A DNA stretch of 64,000 nucleotides from Cladophialophora immunda (Eukaryota > Ascomycota > Eurotiomycetes > Chaetothyriales > Herpotrichiellaceae). A model generated the notes under the pieces. It ran no database searches. It saw nothing but the letters and a program-made list of their open reading frames with translations, and was not told where the DNA came from. Position 1 is the first letter of the stretch. Each line of letters begins with the position of its first letter. This document shows, one piece after another, positions 1 to 11,041 of this stretch. Both the position numbers and the translations under genes were made by a program. The DNA lies in the NCBI RefSeq assembly GCF_000835495.1, contig NW_015622542.1:3866485-3930484 (forward strand), in the 5' to 3' direction.

Positions 1-1670
1 CAGTAGTCACCGGTCTCGCCGCCCAGTTGTTGTAGCTCTGATCCATCCGGTGCGAGATCTCGTCGAACAGCCCGCAGTCGGATATAAGCACGCACAATAT
101 TGATGACGCTCGGCTGTCCCCCCAACGCCGCTTCTCTCGCATTCTTCTCAATCAGCGATCGCAGTTCTCGCCAGAATGCCTTTTCCAAGTAGGTCCGAGA
201 GCCCTCAACTATCTGCTTCTTCAGTTTGAGGGTGGCCGGAGCAGAGACCGTCTCGTCCAAATAGGCCTGAGCATACTGCCGTTCCCTGACTGTTGACTGG
301 CCTTCTTTGGTAATTTCTCGCAAGGCTTGGTAGGCGTCCACTATTTGCCGGGGGGTGTCTGCCCTGTTTTGCTCTTCAGTTTCGGCAAAGTGTTGCAGAA
401 GAGCGTACGTTTCCTCCCGCAGCCTAGCTTGATTGAGGTTTTCCACTTTGCTAATGAATGATTTTTCCTTCGCTCTAAGCTCACGCTGCACTTGTGAACT
501 CGAACGTGGTGGCCCAGACGGCACAGGAGCAGCACCTTCACTCTTAAAGAAGGATGTCGTCCCAGCACCAGAACCGGGAGTGCCAATGATAGATTTCTCC
601 ATAGCAGAGCGACCAAACACACTTCGTGCAGGCCGGGATGCCTCAGAAGCCGCTTCCTTAGCTCGCCCCGTGGGTTTCCCGAAGCCACCTGGGGTCGACC
701 TGCCAGCATCGGGTCCTGTGCCGTCTTCTGGAGAAGCCAGACCGAGATGCTCCATGATCCTGGCCTTCTGTTCCTCAAAGTCGATGCCCAAGCTTTCCTC
801 GATGAAGTTGTCGACTTCACGATAAACACGTTCCATGCTCTCCTTCAGTATTGCCTCCCGGCCTTTGACTCTCAAATCTCTGAGATACGCACTAGACTCG
901 TCGGCGAAACCCTGTGCCGCAAGGCGTGATACCGGGACAGACTCGTCGGAGCCTAATGCTTGAAAGTCCTTGTAAGCCTGGCCGGGAGCAACCCCGGAGC
1001 CGGCTAACAGATAATGCGCACGGCTGTCGGGCAGAGGCTCCGTCTGTTTTGCCCCACGTTGTCTGATCTCTTGTGCACGTCTGGCCAGATCCCCCAGGTC
1101 CATACTAAGGCTAGGCAATTGGCTCTGACGGCCGGTGCCATCGGCCCATAGTCTCGGCTTCTTCTTTTGACGCTCGAGGAGACTGCTGAAATATGCGGCA
1201 TCTCGATTGTTCTGCGGGGTGGGAGCTGCTGGTTGCGTTGCCTGTGGCGCAGTTGTGCTTGCTGCGGTGGTCCCACCAAAAAAGGAAGTACCACTCGCAG
1301 GTTGTTGTGTGTTTGAGGCCCCGAAGAGGGAAGTCGTTGGTGCAGGCTGTTGGGCAGCAGCTGCGGTCGTTCCGAAGAGACCTGTAGACGGAGCCGTGGT
1401 GGTTGTTGTTCCCAAGGAGAAAGGGGCAGAAGTCTTTGCAGGACCTCCGAGACTGAAGAGCCCACCAGCTGGAGCAGCACTTGGAGTGGCGGCAGCCGTG
1501 GTGTTGAGGCTTGGGAAGGAAAAGGGTTGGGACGATTGCGAGGTGGAAGCGTCGAAGATGGACTTTCGTTTCCCCTGCGCATCAGTGGTGGGATTCAAAT
1601 TGGCAGCACCAAACAGATTGGTGGAACCGGAGGTCCCCGACCCAGAAGCCGGTTGACCAAAAAGCGACAT
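1..1670 (-). CDS. NIC96: NIC96/Nup93-family nucleoporin, 5' part (runs off left edge)
   Basis: Scaffold nucleoporin of the nuclear pore inner ring, which links the FG-rich Nsp1 complex to the core. The frame is open without introns from an ATG at 1670 to the window edge, about 556 residues, and the C-terminal solenoid lies outside. Residues 1-140 are low in complexity (Thr/Ala/Pro/Gly) with FG-type repeats (MSLFG, NLFG, GLFG, SLFG, SFFG). A charged segment with SSLLERQKKKPRLW follows. A predicted helical region around residues 225-285 (VDNFIEESLGIDFEEQK) resembles the Nup93/Nic96 N-terminal helices. The last visible residues (LAPDGSELQQLGGETGDY) match the stretch just before the conserved W-A-x-I-Y region of the family. 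The identification rests on recalled family features. FG repeats at the N-terminus of a Nic96 are absent from human Nup93. Confidence 0.82.
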   Translation of the reverse strand, partial: MSLFGQPASGSGTSGSTNLFGAANLNPTTDAQGKRKSIFDASTSQSSQPFSFPSLNTTAAATPSAAPAGGLFSLGGPAKTSAPFSLGTTTTTAPSTGLFGTTAAAAQQPAPTTSLFGASNTQQPASGTSFFGGTTAASTTAPQATQPAAPTPQNNRDAAYFSSLLERQKKKPRLWADGTGRQSQLPSLSMDLGDLARRAQEIRQRGAKQTEPLPDSRAHYLLAGSGVAPGQAYKDFQALGSDESVPVSRLAAQGFADESSAYLRDLRVKGREAILKESMERVYREVDNFIEESLGIDFEEQKARIMEHLGLASPEDGTGPDAGRSTPGGFGKPTGRAKEAASEASRPARSVFGRSAMEKSIIGTPGSGAGTTSFFKSEGAAPVPSGPPRSSSQVQRELRAKEKSFISKVENLNQARLREETYALLQHFAETEEQNRADTPRQIVDAYQALREITKEGQSTVRERQYAQAYLDETVSAPATLKLKKQIVEGSRTYLEKAFWRELRSLIEKNAREAALGGQPSVINIVRAYIRLRAVRRDLAPDGSELQQLGGETGDY

Positions 1671-2007
1671 GCTGGCTCTCAGTCGGGAGCTACCAAGCAT
1701 AAACACTTGACTGATCGTTACATGCAGAAAGTCGCGTCTAGGAATTATTGACCGCGTTCAATGAGGCCGCAGTTGCAGGCGCAGTTACAGTTCGGAGCCT
1801 TGGCAAAGACTTGCCGCTTTAACGATCCCTTTTTCTATCACGGGAAAACTTCGAGGCTTCGATAGTGCAACCTGAACAACTCAGACGCCGACCATTATCC
1901 CCCCCTAGATCCAGCACAACCTCGAAATATTATCAGTTACATAGCCATGGCCTGAGCCAGGAAACAAAGGTGCCGTTCGCAACATCCACCGTCGAGGCTG
2001 ATGGCGA
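1671..2007. other. intergenic: NIC96 leader and 3' side of Zn2Cys6 gene
   Basis: No gene seen. It holds the 5' leader of the nucleoporin gene and the 3' flank of the regulator that follows. Confidence 0.5.
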
Positions 2008-3019
2008 CTAAAATACAAGTCTAAAGTTCTGATGATTTCCCGACTTCCCAGCAGGCGCGAGGTAAGACAGAGGGCATGTTTCCGCGAAATCCCAGCCAAG
2101 CTGCGCATCTGAGAATGGGTCATAAGGCGACGGCGATGTTTCGAGGAAATTCTGGGCCTCCAATCCACCGTCGTTGCCCCAAAAGTCATAGTTGAATGGA
2201 TCATCCGTGGCTAAGGGCTCGAAGCCTCCAACAGACTGACCTTGCGAGCGCTTAGCAGGAGTTTCAATACCAGCCATCTTGTCAGGGCTTGTCAATGGGT
2301 CCTGGTAGTCACCCCATTCCAGCTGAGGCGCTGGGTGACAGTCCCCGGCACTGGCAGGGGGAGTGGTGGAGGAGCTGGCCGGTGAGACGGTTGACTGTGA
2401 GTATCTTCCGCCGTGCTCGCTGTCAGCCTCGGAGAGGTCGAGCGGAGTCAACCCAAGATGCTGCAGGATGTCATTCACACTCGAGTCCTCTTTCATGGGC
2501 TGGGCGGCAAGGTCGTCCATTGCCTCACCCGTTATGAGCCGGTGATGAAGTATCTGGATGGCTTCGATAAGGGTGGCTTGTTGTCGCCCTAGCATTTCGG
2601 CATAGCTTCACAACCCATCAGCTACAGGCATGATCAAGCGCAATCGTGTCGACTTACGCCAATACTGTATAAGGCCGGGAGTTTCTCCGTACATGGGTGT
2701 ATGTACACGAGGTTCCCCGTCGGATGCAACTTTTACACGGTGTGTCTCCGTCGCACTGTCGTCGCAATCGCTGATCAGAACCTCTTTCCACAGGTGAAGA
2801 AGAATGCAATGATGGACGAACCTTGGCCTTTTTAATCCTGCAAAGATCACAAGCGCGAATGGTTCGCGGATTCTTCTTCTTCCTTCTGGCATAGGAGAAG
2901 TCATCGCCAACGCCCAATCTCCCATTGCACCGTTCAGCAGGAGGAGGAGCGGGCGCCAGTGAGATAGAGTACTGGCTTGGATGCCGCATGGCGGACGGGG
3001 CAATAATTGTCTTGTTCAT
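2008..3019 (-). CDS. Zn(2)Cys(6) fungal-type transcription factor, short form
   Basis: Probable DNA-binding regulator of the Gal4-type binuclear zinc cluster class. Three exons: 3019-2822, 2755-2658 and 2605-2008, giving 297 residues. Intron 1 (2821-2756, 66 bp) falls exactly inside the zinc cluster. Removing it gives CDLCRIKKAKCDGDTPCKSC followed by x6-C, a perfect C-x2-C-x6-C-x5-C-x2-C-x6-C at about residues 57-83. A basic stretch (ARRKKKNPRTIR) precedes it. Intron 2 (2657-2606, 52 bp) joins YTVLA to YAEMLGRQQATLIEAIQIL, a coiled linker typical after such clusters. The C-terminal half is Ser/Pro- and acid-rich, with no sign of the usual ~400-residue middle homology region. The protein is therefore much shorter than typical members. 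The start is the first ATG in frame; the target genes are unknown. Confidence 0.85.
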
Positions 3020-3819
3020 GACTCTCGCTGACGGCTTCACTAGAACGAACAGTCTTCTCTTGGATATGCTGGGGATGACTATATTTCCAGAAGATGATCG
3101 CTGAACTCGCCCGAGCCTGTGTTACGACTTTTTAAAGATTCAATGAGATGCGGATGCCGGGGTCTCATCATTCTGATAAAGTTATCCTTTTGCACCGTCT
3201 GAAAGCAATGTACCTGTTCAAGCCAATGTACCATTGTAGATTCCTCAGGCGGTCCCGCATCAACAGGCTTTAAGCAATCATGAGATGATTTGTGCTTCGG
3301 GACTCAAAAGCCGGAAAAAGCCCGCGATCCGCAAGCCGCTCCCATGCCACTTGGCTGGCAGTACCAGCGCAAAACTGGCCCTCACCTGATGGAAATACTA
3401 TTTCCCACTGGCACCCTCTACCGTCCTTGGTCCTCGAACCGCAACCCGTGCGAGTGATTCTCACGTTCTGAATCAAGCGAGCCCAGCATGTCGACTGTTG
3501 CGTCCATCTACTGGACCTTCAGGAAAATTCCATGGCCGCTCCATTCGTGGAGGAGCTGCGGTCGCACCATTATCATCTCACTGTGGATGGTGTGATTAGC
3601 CTGTTACTGGCCATGTGGCTTCCAATCTTTTGCTTCAGCAGCATGTCGTCGACGTGATGCGACGAGAGTTATATAAACAATGCGAGAAGCCTGGATCTGG
3701 TGGCAGCCCCCATTCATCAACAAGCTCGAATAGACAGCAGAATCTTCTGTTTCGTCCAAAGAACAAGCCACATTCTACGCTTCCGACAAACACCATTTGA
3801 GTGTTAAGTAGCCATCGAG
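3020..3819. other. intergenic, divergent promoters
   Basis: Shared upstream region of the Zn2Cys6 gene (leftward) and the MARVEL-like gene (rightward). No coding feature could be supported. Confidence 0.5.
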
Positions 3820-4490
3820 ATGAAGTTTGAGAAGATGTCAAAACCCAGCGAGGGCGTCATCCGCAACACCTCCAGATTCCTTTACCAGGCTGAGGCCTTG
3901 TTTGGTGGGGTAAGTAAACCTCCCAGTTGGCACTTTTGGTGGCTGGTGCAGTCATCCCGCTCTGACCTGTTCCGCTTCCCGAGGGTTGATCGAGTGGGTG
4001 AGCGGGTGACTGGGCCGGACAAGAACACGGGCTAACACATTGACTTGTCTAGATCATCCTTGGTATCGTCAGCTGGTACCTGGCCCATTGGAGAGATACA
4101 GAAAAGTACCCCGGCGCACGTCTGTGCTTCACCGAGATCTTTGCTGGCTTTGCCATCATCTACGGAAGCATCGCCATCTGGACCTACAACTGGTTCCCCA
4201 TCTGCTTTGCCGTGATCAACTTCATCTTCAGCCTGGCATTCTTCTCCGCATTCGGCGCTCTGATTGAGTGGGACTGCAACAAGAACTGGGTCGGCTGGGA
4301 GGAGAACATTGGCAAGGGATACAAGGCCTGCTGGAAGACGACCGAAGCCTTTACCTTCATTGCCGCCTTCTTCTTCCTGGTCAGCACCGTCTTTGCCCTG
4401 ATGACCACCTCTGCCACCACCGAGCACCACGTCCACATGATCCACAGGAAAGCCAGCGGCACCAGCAGCACCGCTGAAACCCAAGTCTAG
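3820..4490 (+). CDS. MARVEL-like four-helix integral membrane protein
   Basis: Two exons, 3820-3909 and 4053-4490, with a GTAAGT donor and a CTAG acceptor, phase 0; 175 residues. Four hydrophobic segments are visible: IILGIVSWYLAHW, then FAGFAIIYGSIAIWTY, FAVINFIFSLAFFSAFGAL and FTFIAAFFFLVSTVFALM. A short charged N-terminus precedes them, a loop (EWDCNKNWVGWEENIGKGYKAC) separates helices 3 and 4, and the tail is His/Ser/Thr-rich. Four helices with small loops in about 175 residues fit the fungal MARVEL family, which shapes membranes or associates with eisosomes and secretory membranes. The family call is by topology and style, not by a diagnostic motif. The intron separates the cytosolic N-terminus from the first helix. 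Confidence 0.78.
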
Positions 4491-6405
4491 ACCCGTTTCG
4501 AGACTCGCGGGGCCTGATCAAAAGCGAGCACATACGCCCTTTTTCACCCCCCCAACACGTTCGTTTGTCGCCGATACCAAAAGCACTCACTGTACCAACA
4601 CCGTTTCTTTTGTGACACTGTTTTCTTGCAACACGTAATGGAGGGTCTCTGATGGCGGGTTATCACTCGCCAGCACAACTCTCGGAGAAGGTGGGCCAAT
4701 CCAGGGCGGGGAGGGACGGGGGACTGGCCGAGGGAGCTGATGTGAAGAGAGCTCTTGTGTACAAAGTTATCAAGCGGGTTCTTTGAACGACATTGTCAGC
4801 GCGCACACGTTTTCACGAAAGCAATGATACCCCCTGAAGCTGTTCTCGCGTCGGCACGGTTGACTTCCATAGCCTCTGGGACGATATGCTTGTCTGTTGA
4901 ACATAATGAGAATAATCATAATATTTGTGTTCTGCAAAACACTTGTTCTCTACGAAAATGAATCCAAAAGTGATGGTGGAGGAACATTGGGTAATGCTGA
5001 GGATGGGTTGCGCACGTGCTTCAATGGAGCCAAATCTCCATCTACAACAATGGGATGTTTTCCTCTCGTCTCCCCCCATTTTTTTCCCTTTTCGTTCTCG
5101 AGATAATGGCACGGTTCAGACGTCTGATGTCATGCATCTCCATCTCGTTACTTTCGTCACATCTCGTCACACGCACTAATCATTTAGCGAGGAAGTCACC
5201 CTAGGCGCTTGTGACGAGAAGTTGCGGCAGAACATGACCGGAGCGGTACAACGGAGCCACCGAGCTTAGTCCGTCTCGACGAGTAACGTGAAACGCACTG
5301 CACTTCCTCCAACTCTCATTCGTGAGATTCTCGTGTGACTATCTGTGCATGTCTCCGAGGAACGTACTGTGTAAAGTTCCTTGCAGCCAGAACAGAGCCC
5401 GGCCTAGGGGCTCTGAAGGTTCAGGCCCGTTGAGATTTCGTGCCCAGCGAACGGGATCCCGTTGCTGGGTCGCCCCCAAAATATCGCTCAAAGTCTCAAG
5501 TAGTCTCCATCCCTAGGCTGATTCCACCAACCCTACGCTTATCGATATACCCCAAGTCTAGCCGTGAATAGGCGTGGTTGCAGACCCATCACCTCCGCGG
5601 GAACACCTCAACCGGGCCAAATTTTTCTCCCATTCCTGCGCGCTGCCTGCGGTCTCCGACACAATTCCCTCTTTTTCGAGATTTGTGGCATTCAAAGTCG
5701 CACGTTACGCCCCCTTGGGCTAGGCTTGGGACAGTGTCGGCTGACGACTCCTTGACATCGAGGCCTGGAAATAAAAACAATGTGATGTTTCCTGGGCACC
5801 CCAAGTCATCGGATCTCGGAGCGGCAGACGCGGATGGGCAGTGTAGCGTGGCTTGTGGACTGAGGCCTGAAGAGCGGGGACTGAGAAGGTATGAGAGCAA
5901 GAAAGAAAGAAAGAGGTCTTCCGATGGGAAAACCCAGTGGCCGACACCTCATAGGAGGGGAGATGTCCGCCAAGTGAGAACGAACATGGTATTGCGTGAC
6001 TGTCCTCGCATCACTTCGGAGTATTCTCCAGGCAGCCCAGCATCACGGTGAACCAGACACGTCCGACATGCGATTGATCTCCGACACGCCCGTCGCGTGT
6101 CGTTTCGTGTGCCTCGGAACTGACTAGAAGCACAATCGAATCGTCTCTGTCGTATACTCATGAGTTTGTCATACGACAGCTTCCAACCACTGACCGTTGA
6201 GTATCCAGGCACACACGACATACTTCAATGCCTACCCGGCCTCTCCTCGGGTAGATGTTACCACGGAGTCCAGAATACCCAATGCAAAAACTACAAAGCA
6301 CTTCAATCCATTTAGTTGTCTAAGAACCATTATCTCCCCTGTGAGACCAAATACAAGAGCACTCGACATCTATCCTTTGGCATTGAACCATCCAAATCCA
6401 GCAAC
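4491..6405. other. intergenic, no gene seen
   Basis: About 1.9 kb with only short reading frames on both strands that lack codon regularity. Nothing recognisable. Confidence 0.45.
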
Positions 6406-7089
6406 ATGACCCTAGTCATGGACGAAACTGCCTATAAGCTCCTCTGGCTGGCCCAGTGGAAACTCCAACAGGAGTCGGAGCACATGGAGCCCAAACTCAC
6501 AAAGATGATTGGGCACCTTTCAGTCTATCAAAAAGCCGCCGAGTACATGGAAGAACATGATGTGAGCAACGCCACAGTTCTAGCTCTTATCCAAGATATT
6601 GATCATGGCCAGGTGGAGGACGCCATATTCGGCAAAGAAGACCAAACCGGCGCTCTGGATGAGTTTTCGGAGCTATTGACACACGAGCCGCAACTACCAG
6701 AAGAATCACCAGTGGCCCCAGAGTCCGTGGTTGTCACCGCGGTCGAAATTGACGCTGAGTGCGATCGAAATCCTTTTTCCGACGATGAAGAGCTCTCTAG
6801 TCGTGGGGAGGACGACCTCGAATGGAGCAGCGACGACGAGACAGAGTTCGGCAGTGTGTCGAGCTTTGAAGAGGAGAGTGATGCCGACTGCGGAGGCATT
6901 GCTGGTCGTCAAGCACTCAAGGAAAAAATGGGTGATGTGGACATGGATCCTATCTGGAGGCCCAAAGAACCCAAAGCCGACCTGCCTCCTGACTTCGACG
7001 GGTGGGCGCGATATTTCCCTCCTCTGGCACGTCCTGGTACTCCTTCACCTGAGGTAATTGACGGGATCGCCCACGTCGGTGCTTCATGA
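6406..7089 (+). CDS. hypothetical acidic protein
   Basis: Intronless frame of 227 residues from the first in-frame ATG at 6406; I do not recognise it. The N-terminal 75 residues look helical (ETAYKLLWLAQWKLQQESEH; YQKAAEYMEEHDVSNATVLA). The middle (about residues 85-170) is strongly acidic with Ser/Glu/Asp runs (DDEELSSRGEDDLEWSSDDE). The C-terminus is Pro-rich (DGWARYFPPLARPGTPSPE). No signal peptide or membrane segment. The acidic middle could act as a disordered interaction region. Length, amino-acid bias and absence of stops support coding, but without a homologue this is uncertain. Confidence 0.5.
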   Translation: MTLVMDETAYKLLWLAQWKLQQESEHMEPKLTKMIGHLSVYQKAAEYMEEHDVSNATVLALIQDIDHGQVEDAIFGKEDQTGALDEFSELLTHEPQLPEESPVAPESVVVTAVEIDAECDRNPFSDDEELSSRGEDDLEWSSDDETEFGSVSSFEEESDADCGGIAGRQALKEKMGDVDMDPIWRPKEPKADLPPDFDGWARYFPPLARPGTPSPEVIDGIAHVGAS

Positions 7090-8743
7090 CCCTCGAGTAT
7101 CCCGCGAGGTCGAGCAGACTTTCTTCTAAGCAAGATGTCGTCGTCCAGATGCACGTCTAGGGTTCCCCAGTGCCCCCTATCGTACCAGCGACTGATCGGA
7201 GTCGGGCCTCGAAGGCTCTTTCCTGTCCCAGTACAGGGTGTCCGCCAAGGCAATGGCCGGCCTTGGGGTATTATTGCCCTGCTGCCACGGGTATCACCTG
7301 AAGGAGGCAGATGTCCCCAGAGTTGATAACCATCTCAGGCCCCCGTCAGCCGGTGGATGCCCACTGGGACTAGAGAACGTCCGAGCCACGGGAAAGAAGA
7401 AGATGTCGGAAAGGAAAGCTTGCTGGAGAAATCTTGCAAAGAACAGATTGCGGTGCGAAAAGCAAGTCTCCAGCCATGCCAACGGGATTTTAGGAGTCCT
7501 TCGCAGTGTGTCAGGGGCGAAGGACCGGGGATGCCGGAGAGCTCCGCCCCCCTGCAACACTCGATAGGTGTATTGTACAAGTATATCAGGGCCCTGAATG
7601 GGGGGTCTCGTCCTTGAAAGACAGGAAGATGCCCTCTTTTCATGACTGAGACGCAGGTGACATGGAGGTTTCTAGACACTTGACTCAGAATACCATACCG
7701 ACTGGCCGACCGTCGAGCCAGATAAATGCCGTTCGAGTACGGTTCAAACAGCCCTGCTATTTGCCATTATTCCGGACCACTCGCCAAAACATCTCACGGT
7801 AGTTGAATGCCAGGAATAGCACCTCGCTCCCCTGCCCGTGCGGCAAAGGGCGGGATATATCGCGCCAGATTGTTGGTGGGTCAGTAGGCACTATATAGTA
7901 GACGAGGAGGGGGCTGTCCGAGTGCCTGGCGTCGCAGCGTACAAATATCCGTCGACTGGCATTGGTTGCATCGGCTTGGATTCCGCTATGGTAGCTATCT
8001 AGGTACCCACCCTCGCCAGGTACTCCCAGGGACAAACAGTAGAGGTTCGATTAAAAGGGGTAATTTTTCATTACTATCTGGTATTTCCCCGACTCGAGGA
8101 AGGCTCACTTCCGAGACTTTGTCGGCGCTGCCCTTTTTCCTAACGCACCTTGACCCGGTCGATGCATCATCATCGTCATCATTGTCATCATCATTATCAC
8201 CCACCACCATCATCATCATCACCACCACTATTAATGTATGCTTCGTGATTCTCCCGCTACTTCTCCGTCGGGCACTGCCTGTCTACCTTCCTTCCCTGAC
8301 CGCTTGGCTGCCGCTAAACAGATTCCATTCCCCTAAAGAAAAAAGTACTCCCTCCCCCCTCCCTCAAACCACCCAAAAGGGACAAGAAACAAAGCACAGT
8401 TTGCCTCCGATAGCAGCAAGATCCCAAATAGACCCGACAAATAACCTTTTGTACGGGGAGTACTTGATGACTCGTTTCAATGGACTCCGGAACATTGAAA
8501 GAACAAGGATTTTTTTCCACCCACGCTAAGGGTCGCGATACACTTGTGGACCGATACACTCAAAACCTTCTCCACAGACAGTCATGCAAAGAAGACTGGG
8601 AGATAGGAAAACAAAAAAAAAGCGAAGCGGAGTAGAAAAAAGACGAGGTGGTCCTGGGAAGGAGGACGGAGGCGGATGAGGAGGGCGAGGACACGGGGCG
8701 GAAGAAAGACACGCGACAAAGAACTTGTTGGGGAAGCACAATG
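7090..8743. other. intergenic between convergent genes
   Basis: 3' flanks of the acidic hypothetical gene and the bHLH gene. Apart from a CAT/CAC microsatellite near 8165-8230 it contains no feature I can support. Confidence 0.45.
8165..8230. repeat. CAT/CAC trinucleotide microsatellite
   Basis: Imperfect run of CAT units changing to CAC, with CGT, TGT and TTAT interruptions. It lies in non-coding sequence. Confidence 0.8.
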
Positions 8744-9640
8744 TCACTGCTTTTGAACGCCGAGTTGCACCATGTCCTTGAGTACCGAGCAGTCGTCGCA
8801 GTTGACGAGTTTCTGAAAGACGCCGACTTGGTCCTGTAGGCGCTTGATCTCATCATCCAGGTGTCGGATCTCGACCTCCGACTGATGGATGTAGTTGATT
8901 GCCCGGGACATGATGTCGGACTTGCGGACTCTGCCTGAAAGCGTGGGCCCTGTAGGTGAGGAAGCGGCGCTGAATTGAGAGGCGGGCGAGGTTTGACTGG
9001 TCTCTGCGGTTAGAAGCACGCGGTGGAGCTGCATCATCTTGCCATTGAGATTGTCACGATAGCGTCTCTCAATCACGGAGTGGGCGAACTTTGCTTTGAG
9101 AATGGCCGACTCATCCTCGCTGGACGAGTTGGACTGGTTGCGCCTCTTCCGGGGTCTCCCCTTCTTCGGTTGGGACGAGGACGACACTGAAGAGCGGGGG
9201 GCACCACGACTGCGGGGAAGGCACTTTTTGGAGCTGTATGTCTCAGTGTCGGCCAGGCTGGGCGACGACAGAGGCGAGTTGTCGCTGCCGTCGTCCCTGG
9301 GCCCGAGTGCAGCGAATTCTGCCTCGGGCGATCGACCAGCCTGGTAGTCGAGGGGGAACTCTGGGTTATTCAACTGTAGTTGGGCGGGGCCGACTGTCTG
9401 GACGCCAGCAGGCTCAAAGGGTTCCATACATGGGCTGAGATAGGGGGCATCAAGGTAGGACCGCACGGTGAAGCTCATGGGCTGTGTCTGCTGTGTCTCC
9501 AGAGGGAGCGACCATGCATTGAGGTCCTTTGCCACCAAGTCGTGGTCGTCAGTGTCAGACTGAAAGTTGGTAAAGTATGTTTCGTCTTGAAATTGCTGTG
9601 ACCCCTGGTCAAGGAAAAAGGGTTCCTGGTAGAATGCCAT
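8744..9640 (-). CDS. bHLH transcription factor, SREBP-type basic region
   Basis: Intronless, 298 residues from ATG 9640. The basic helix 1 is FAHSVIERRYRDNLNGKM (about residues 185-202). The tyrosine in ERRYR, where most bHLH proteins have arginine, is the hallmark of the SREBP subfamily and allows binding to sterol regulatory elements. A 35-residue Ser/Thr/Pro loop follows, then helix 2 (VRKSDIMSRAINYIHQSEVE, residues 238-257), which runs into a short leucine-zipper-like helix. A GRPRKRR segment at 161-167 could be an AT-hook or a nuclear signal. The N-terminal 150 residues are acidic and Pro/Gln-rich, consistent with an activation region. No membrane segment exists, so it is not a membrane-tethered SREBP. 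The exact ortholog is unknown. Confidence 0.88.
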   Translation of the reverse strand: MAFYQEPFFLDQGSQQFQDETYFTNFQSDTDDHDLVAKDLNAWSLPLETQQTQPMSFTVRSYLDAPYLSPCMEPFEPAGVQTVGPAQLQLNNPEFPLDYQAGRSPEAEFAALGPRDDGSDNSPLSSPSLADTETYSSKKCLPRSRGAPRSSVSSSSQPKKGRPRKRRNQSNSSSEDESAILKAKFAHSVIERRYRDNLNGKMMQLHRVLLTAETSQTSPASQFSAASSPTGPTLSGRVRKSDIMSRAINYIHQSEVEIRHLDDEIKRLQDQVGVFQKLVNCDDCSVLKDMVQLGVQKQ

Positions 9641-11041
9641 TGCTTGGTTGGGTGTTGCTGCGATTCAACTGTTAGCCAAAAGGTCAAGTTACAGCTTGTT
9701 TGCAGTGAAGGAACAAAGAACCGGGCGGCTTTTGCGTTCCAGGGCGAGTCGGATGCTCTTCATAAAGGTTTTCCGCTATGTCAGTGTGCATGCCGACGAT
9801 CTCAGATCGCGCAGCTTCTGGACCCTGAAGACCCCGCGGTGCTGTCTTTGTCGACGCAGTCGAGTAATGGTGATTGGACAGGATGGTGTAGGAACTTGAT
9901 TCCTGGGCACCACTCTTTGCAGCACATGGGTCGGAAGTTTGTCCTAGCAGACCACCAATCAGTCCACCATAAGATGGTACGAGCGGGAGAGGGGCGACCT
10001 TACATAACTGGGCGTCGTCGGCTGGACTTCTCCGTTAGCTGCTGCGCCAACAGGTCCCCGGGCGAGCAGCGATTCGCTGGAGACAGTTCCTTCGCCTGCC
10101 TTTGCCTTGAAACGGACGAAAGGGGGTCCCTGCAAAGGGGATCAGGGTCTTGAGGACTGGCTCCTCAGGGGGGGCCACCAGGGCGACTCAAAATGGAGCT
10201 GACTTGCCAGGCCCGAGTCTCACAACTCACATGCTCCTGCTCCGTCTGTCCCTTTGGTCGATGGGCCGCTTCGCACAAACTTCGCAGTAGCTCGGAGGTG
10301 TCTCGCTGACGGTCGGATCTCCCCCGCCGTGAGCCCAGCCAGGAGGACGACGTCACCACCGATTGTATGCACCTTCTTGTCGCTGGAATGCTCCTCGCAA
10401 GTCCGAGGAAGGGTTGGTCATCGTCGCGGTAGTCCAACACCCACCAGGTCGACGGCAGGAATCTCGCCATGTCCTCACGCGAGAGCCCTGGTATTCTGCG
10501 TCGACGGAGGGGTTTCGGCCGTTGTTTGCAACTTTCAGGTCAGGTGAGTCTTATTGTCTTTTTGTGTCTGTTTTTTTTTTTCCCTCTCTCTTTCTGTTTC
10601 TTTGTCTCTGCGTTGCCGTGGGACTTCCCGCCGATAGTATTTTGCCCTTTTTTCCCCTTCTTCCGTGGTACAATTCCTCGGTGTGTGATCTTCGTGCGAC
10701 CAGAACTCTCAAACCTTGTCTGTGAATTGCCGGATCAGGTAATTTCCACTTGGCGCCACGATGATGGAGTCTCGAGCTTCCCAAAGGCCTTTCTCGAAGC
10801 TCTGGCAGCGGAGCATTGGCTTCCGAGGGACGATCTTGGGCCTCATTGCCAAGCGCGAATCGGCTGTCAGCGTGCAGGAGTGGGTGGTCTGATCTTGCGC
10901 TCTCTGTTTCGTCCTACACAGTAATACCTCACTACCAGACGGCTTAAAGCAAAACTGGTCCAACTGCGTGGCAGCTGGTGAAAAAAAGTGCAGGTGAAAG
11001 ATTACAGCCAGCCCCTCCCTCCACTACCCCCGTGCCAGGGA
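9641..11041. other. intergenic, divergent promoters of bHLH and HET genes
   Basis: 1.4 kb of upstream sequence for two genes pointing away from each other. It includes a pyrimidine-rich tract around 10555-10615 typical of fungal leaders. Several short frames are open but none has convincing coding character. Confidence 0.45.

Noticed and set aside
8043..8056. B-box-like GGTTCGATT on the plus strand
   Set aside because: Lacks the final CC and any upstream A box or cloverleaf.
8165..8230. repeated units that might suggest a CRISPR-like array
   Set aside because: Simple trinucleotide microsatellite with no spacers; the organism is a eukaryote.
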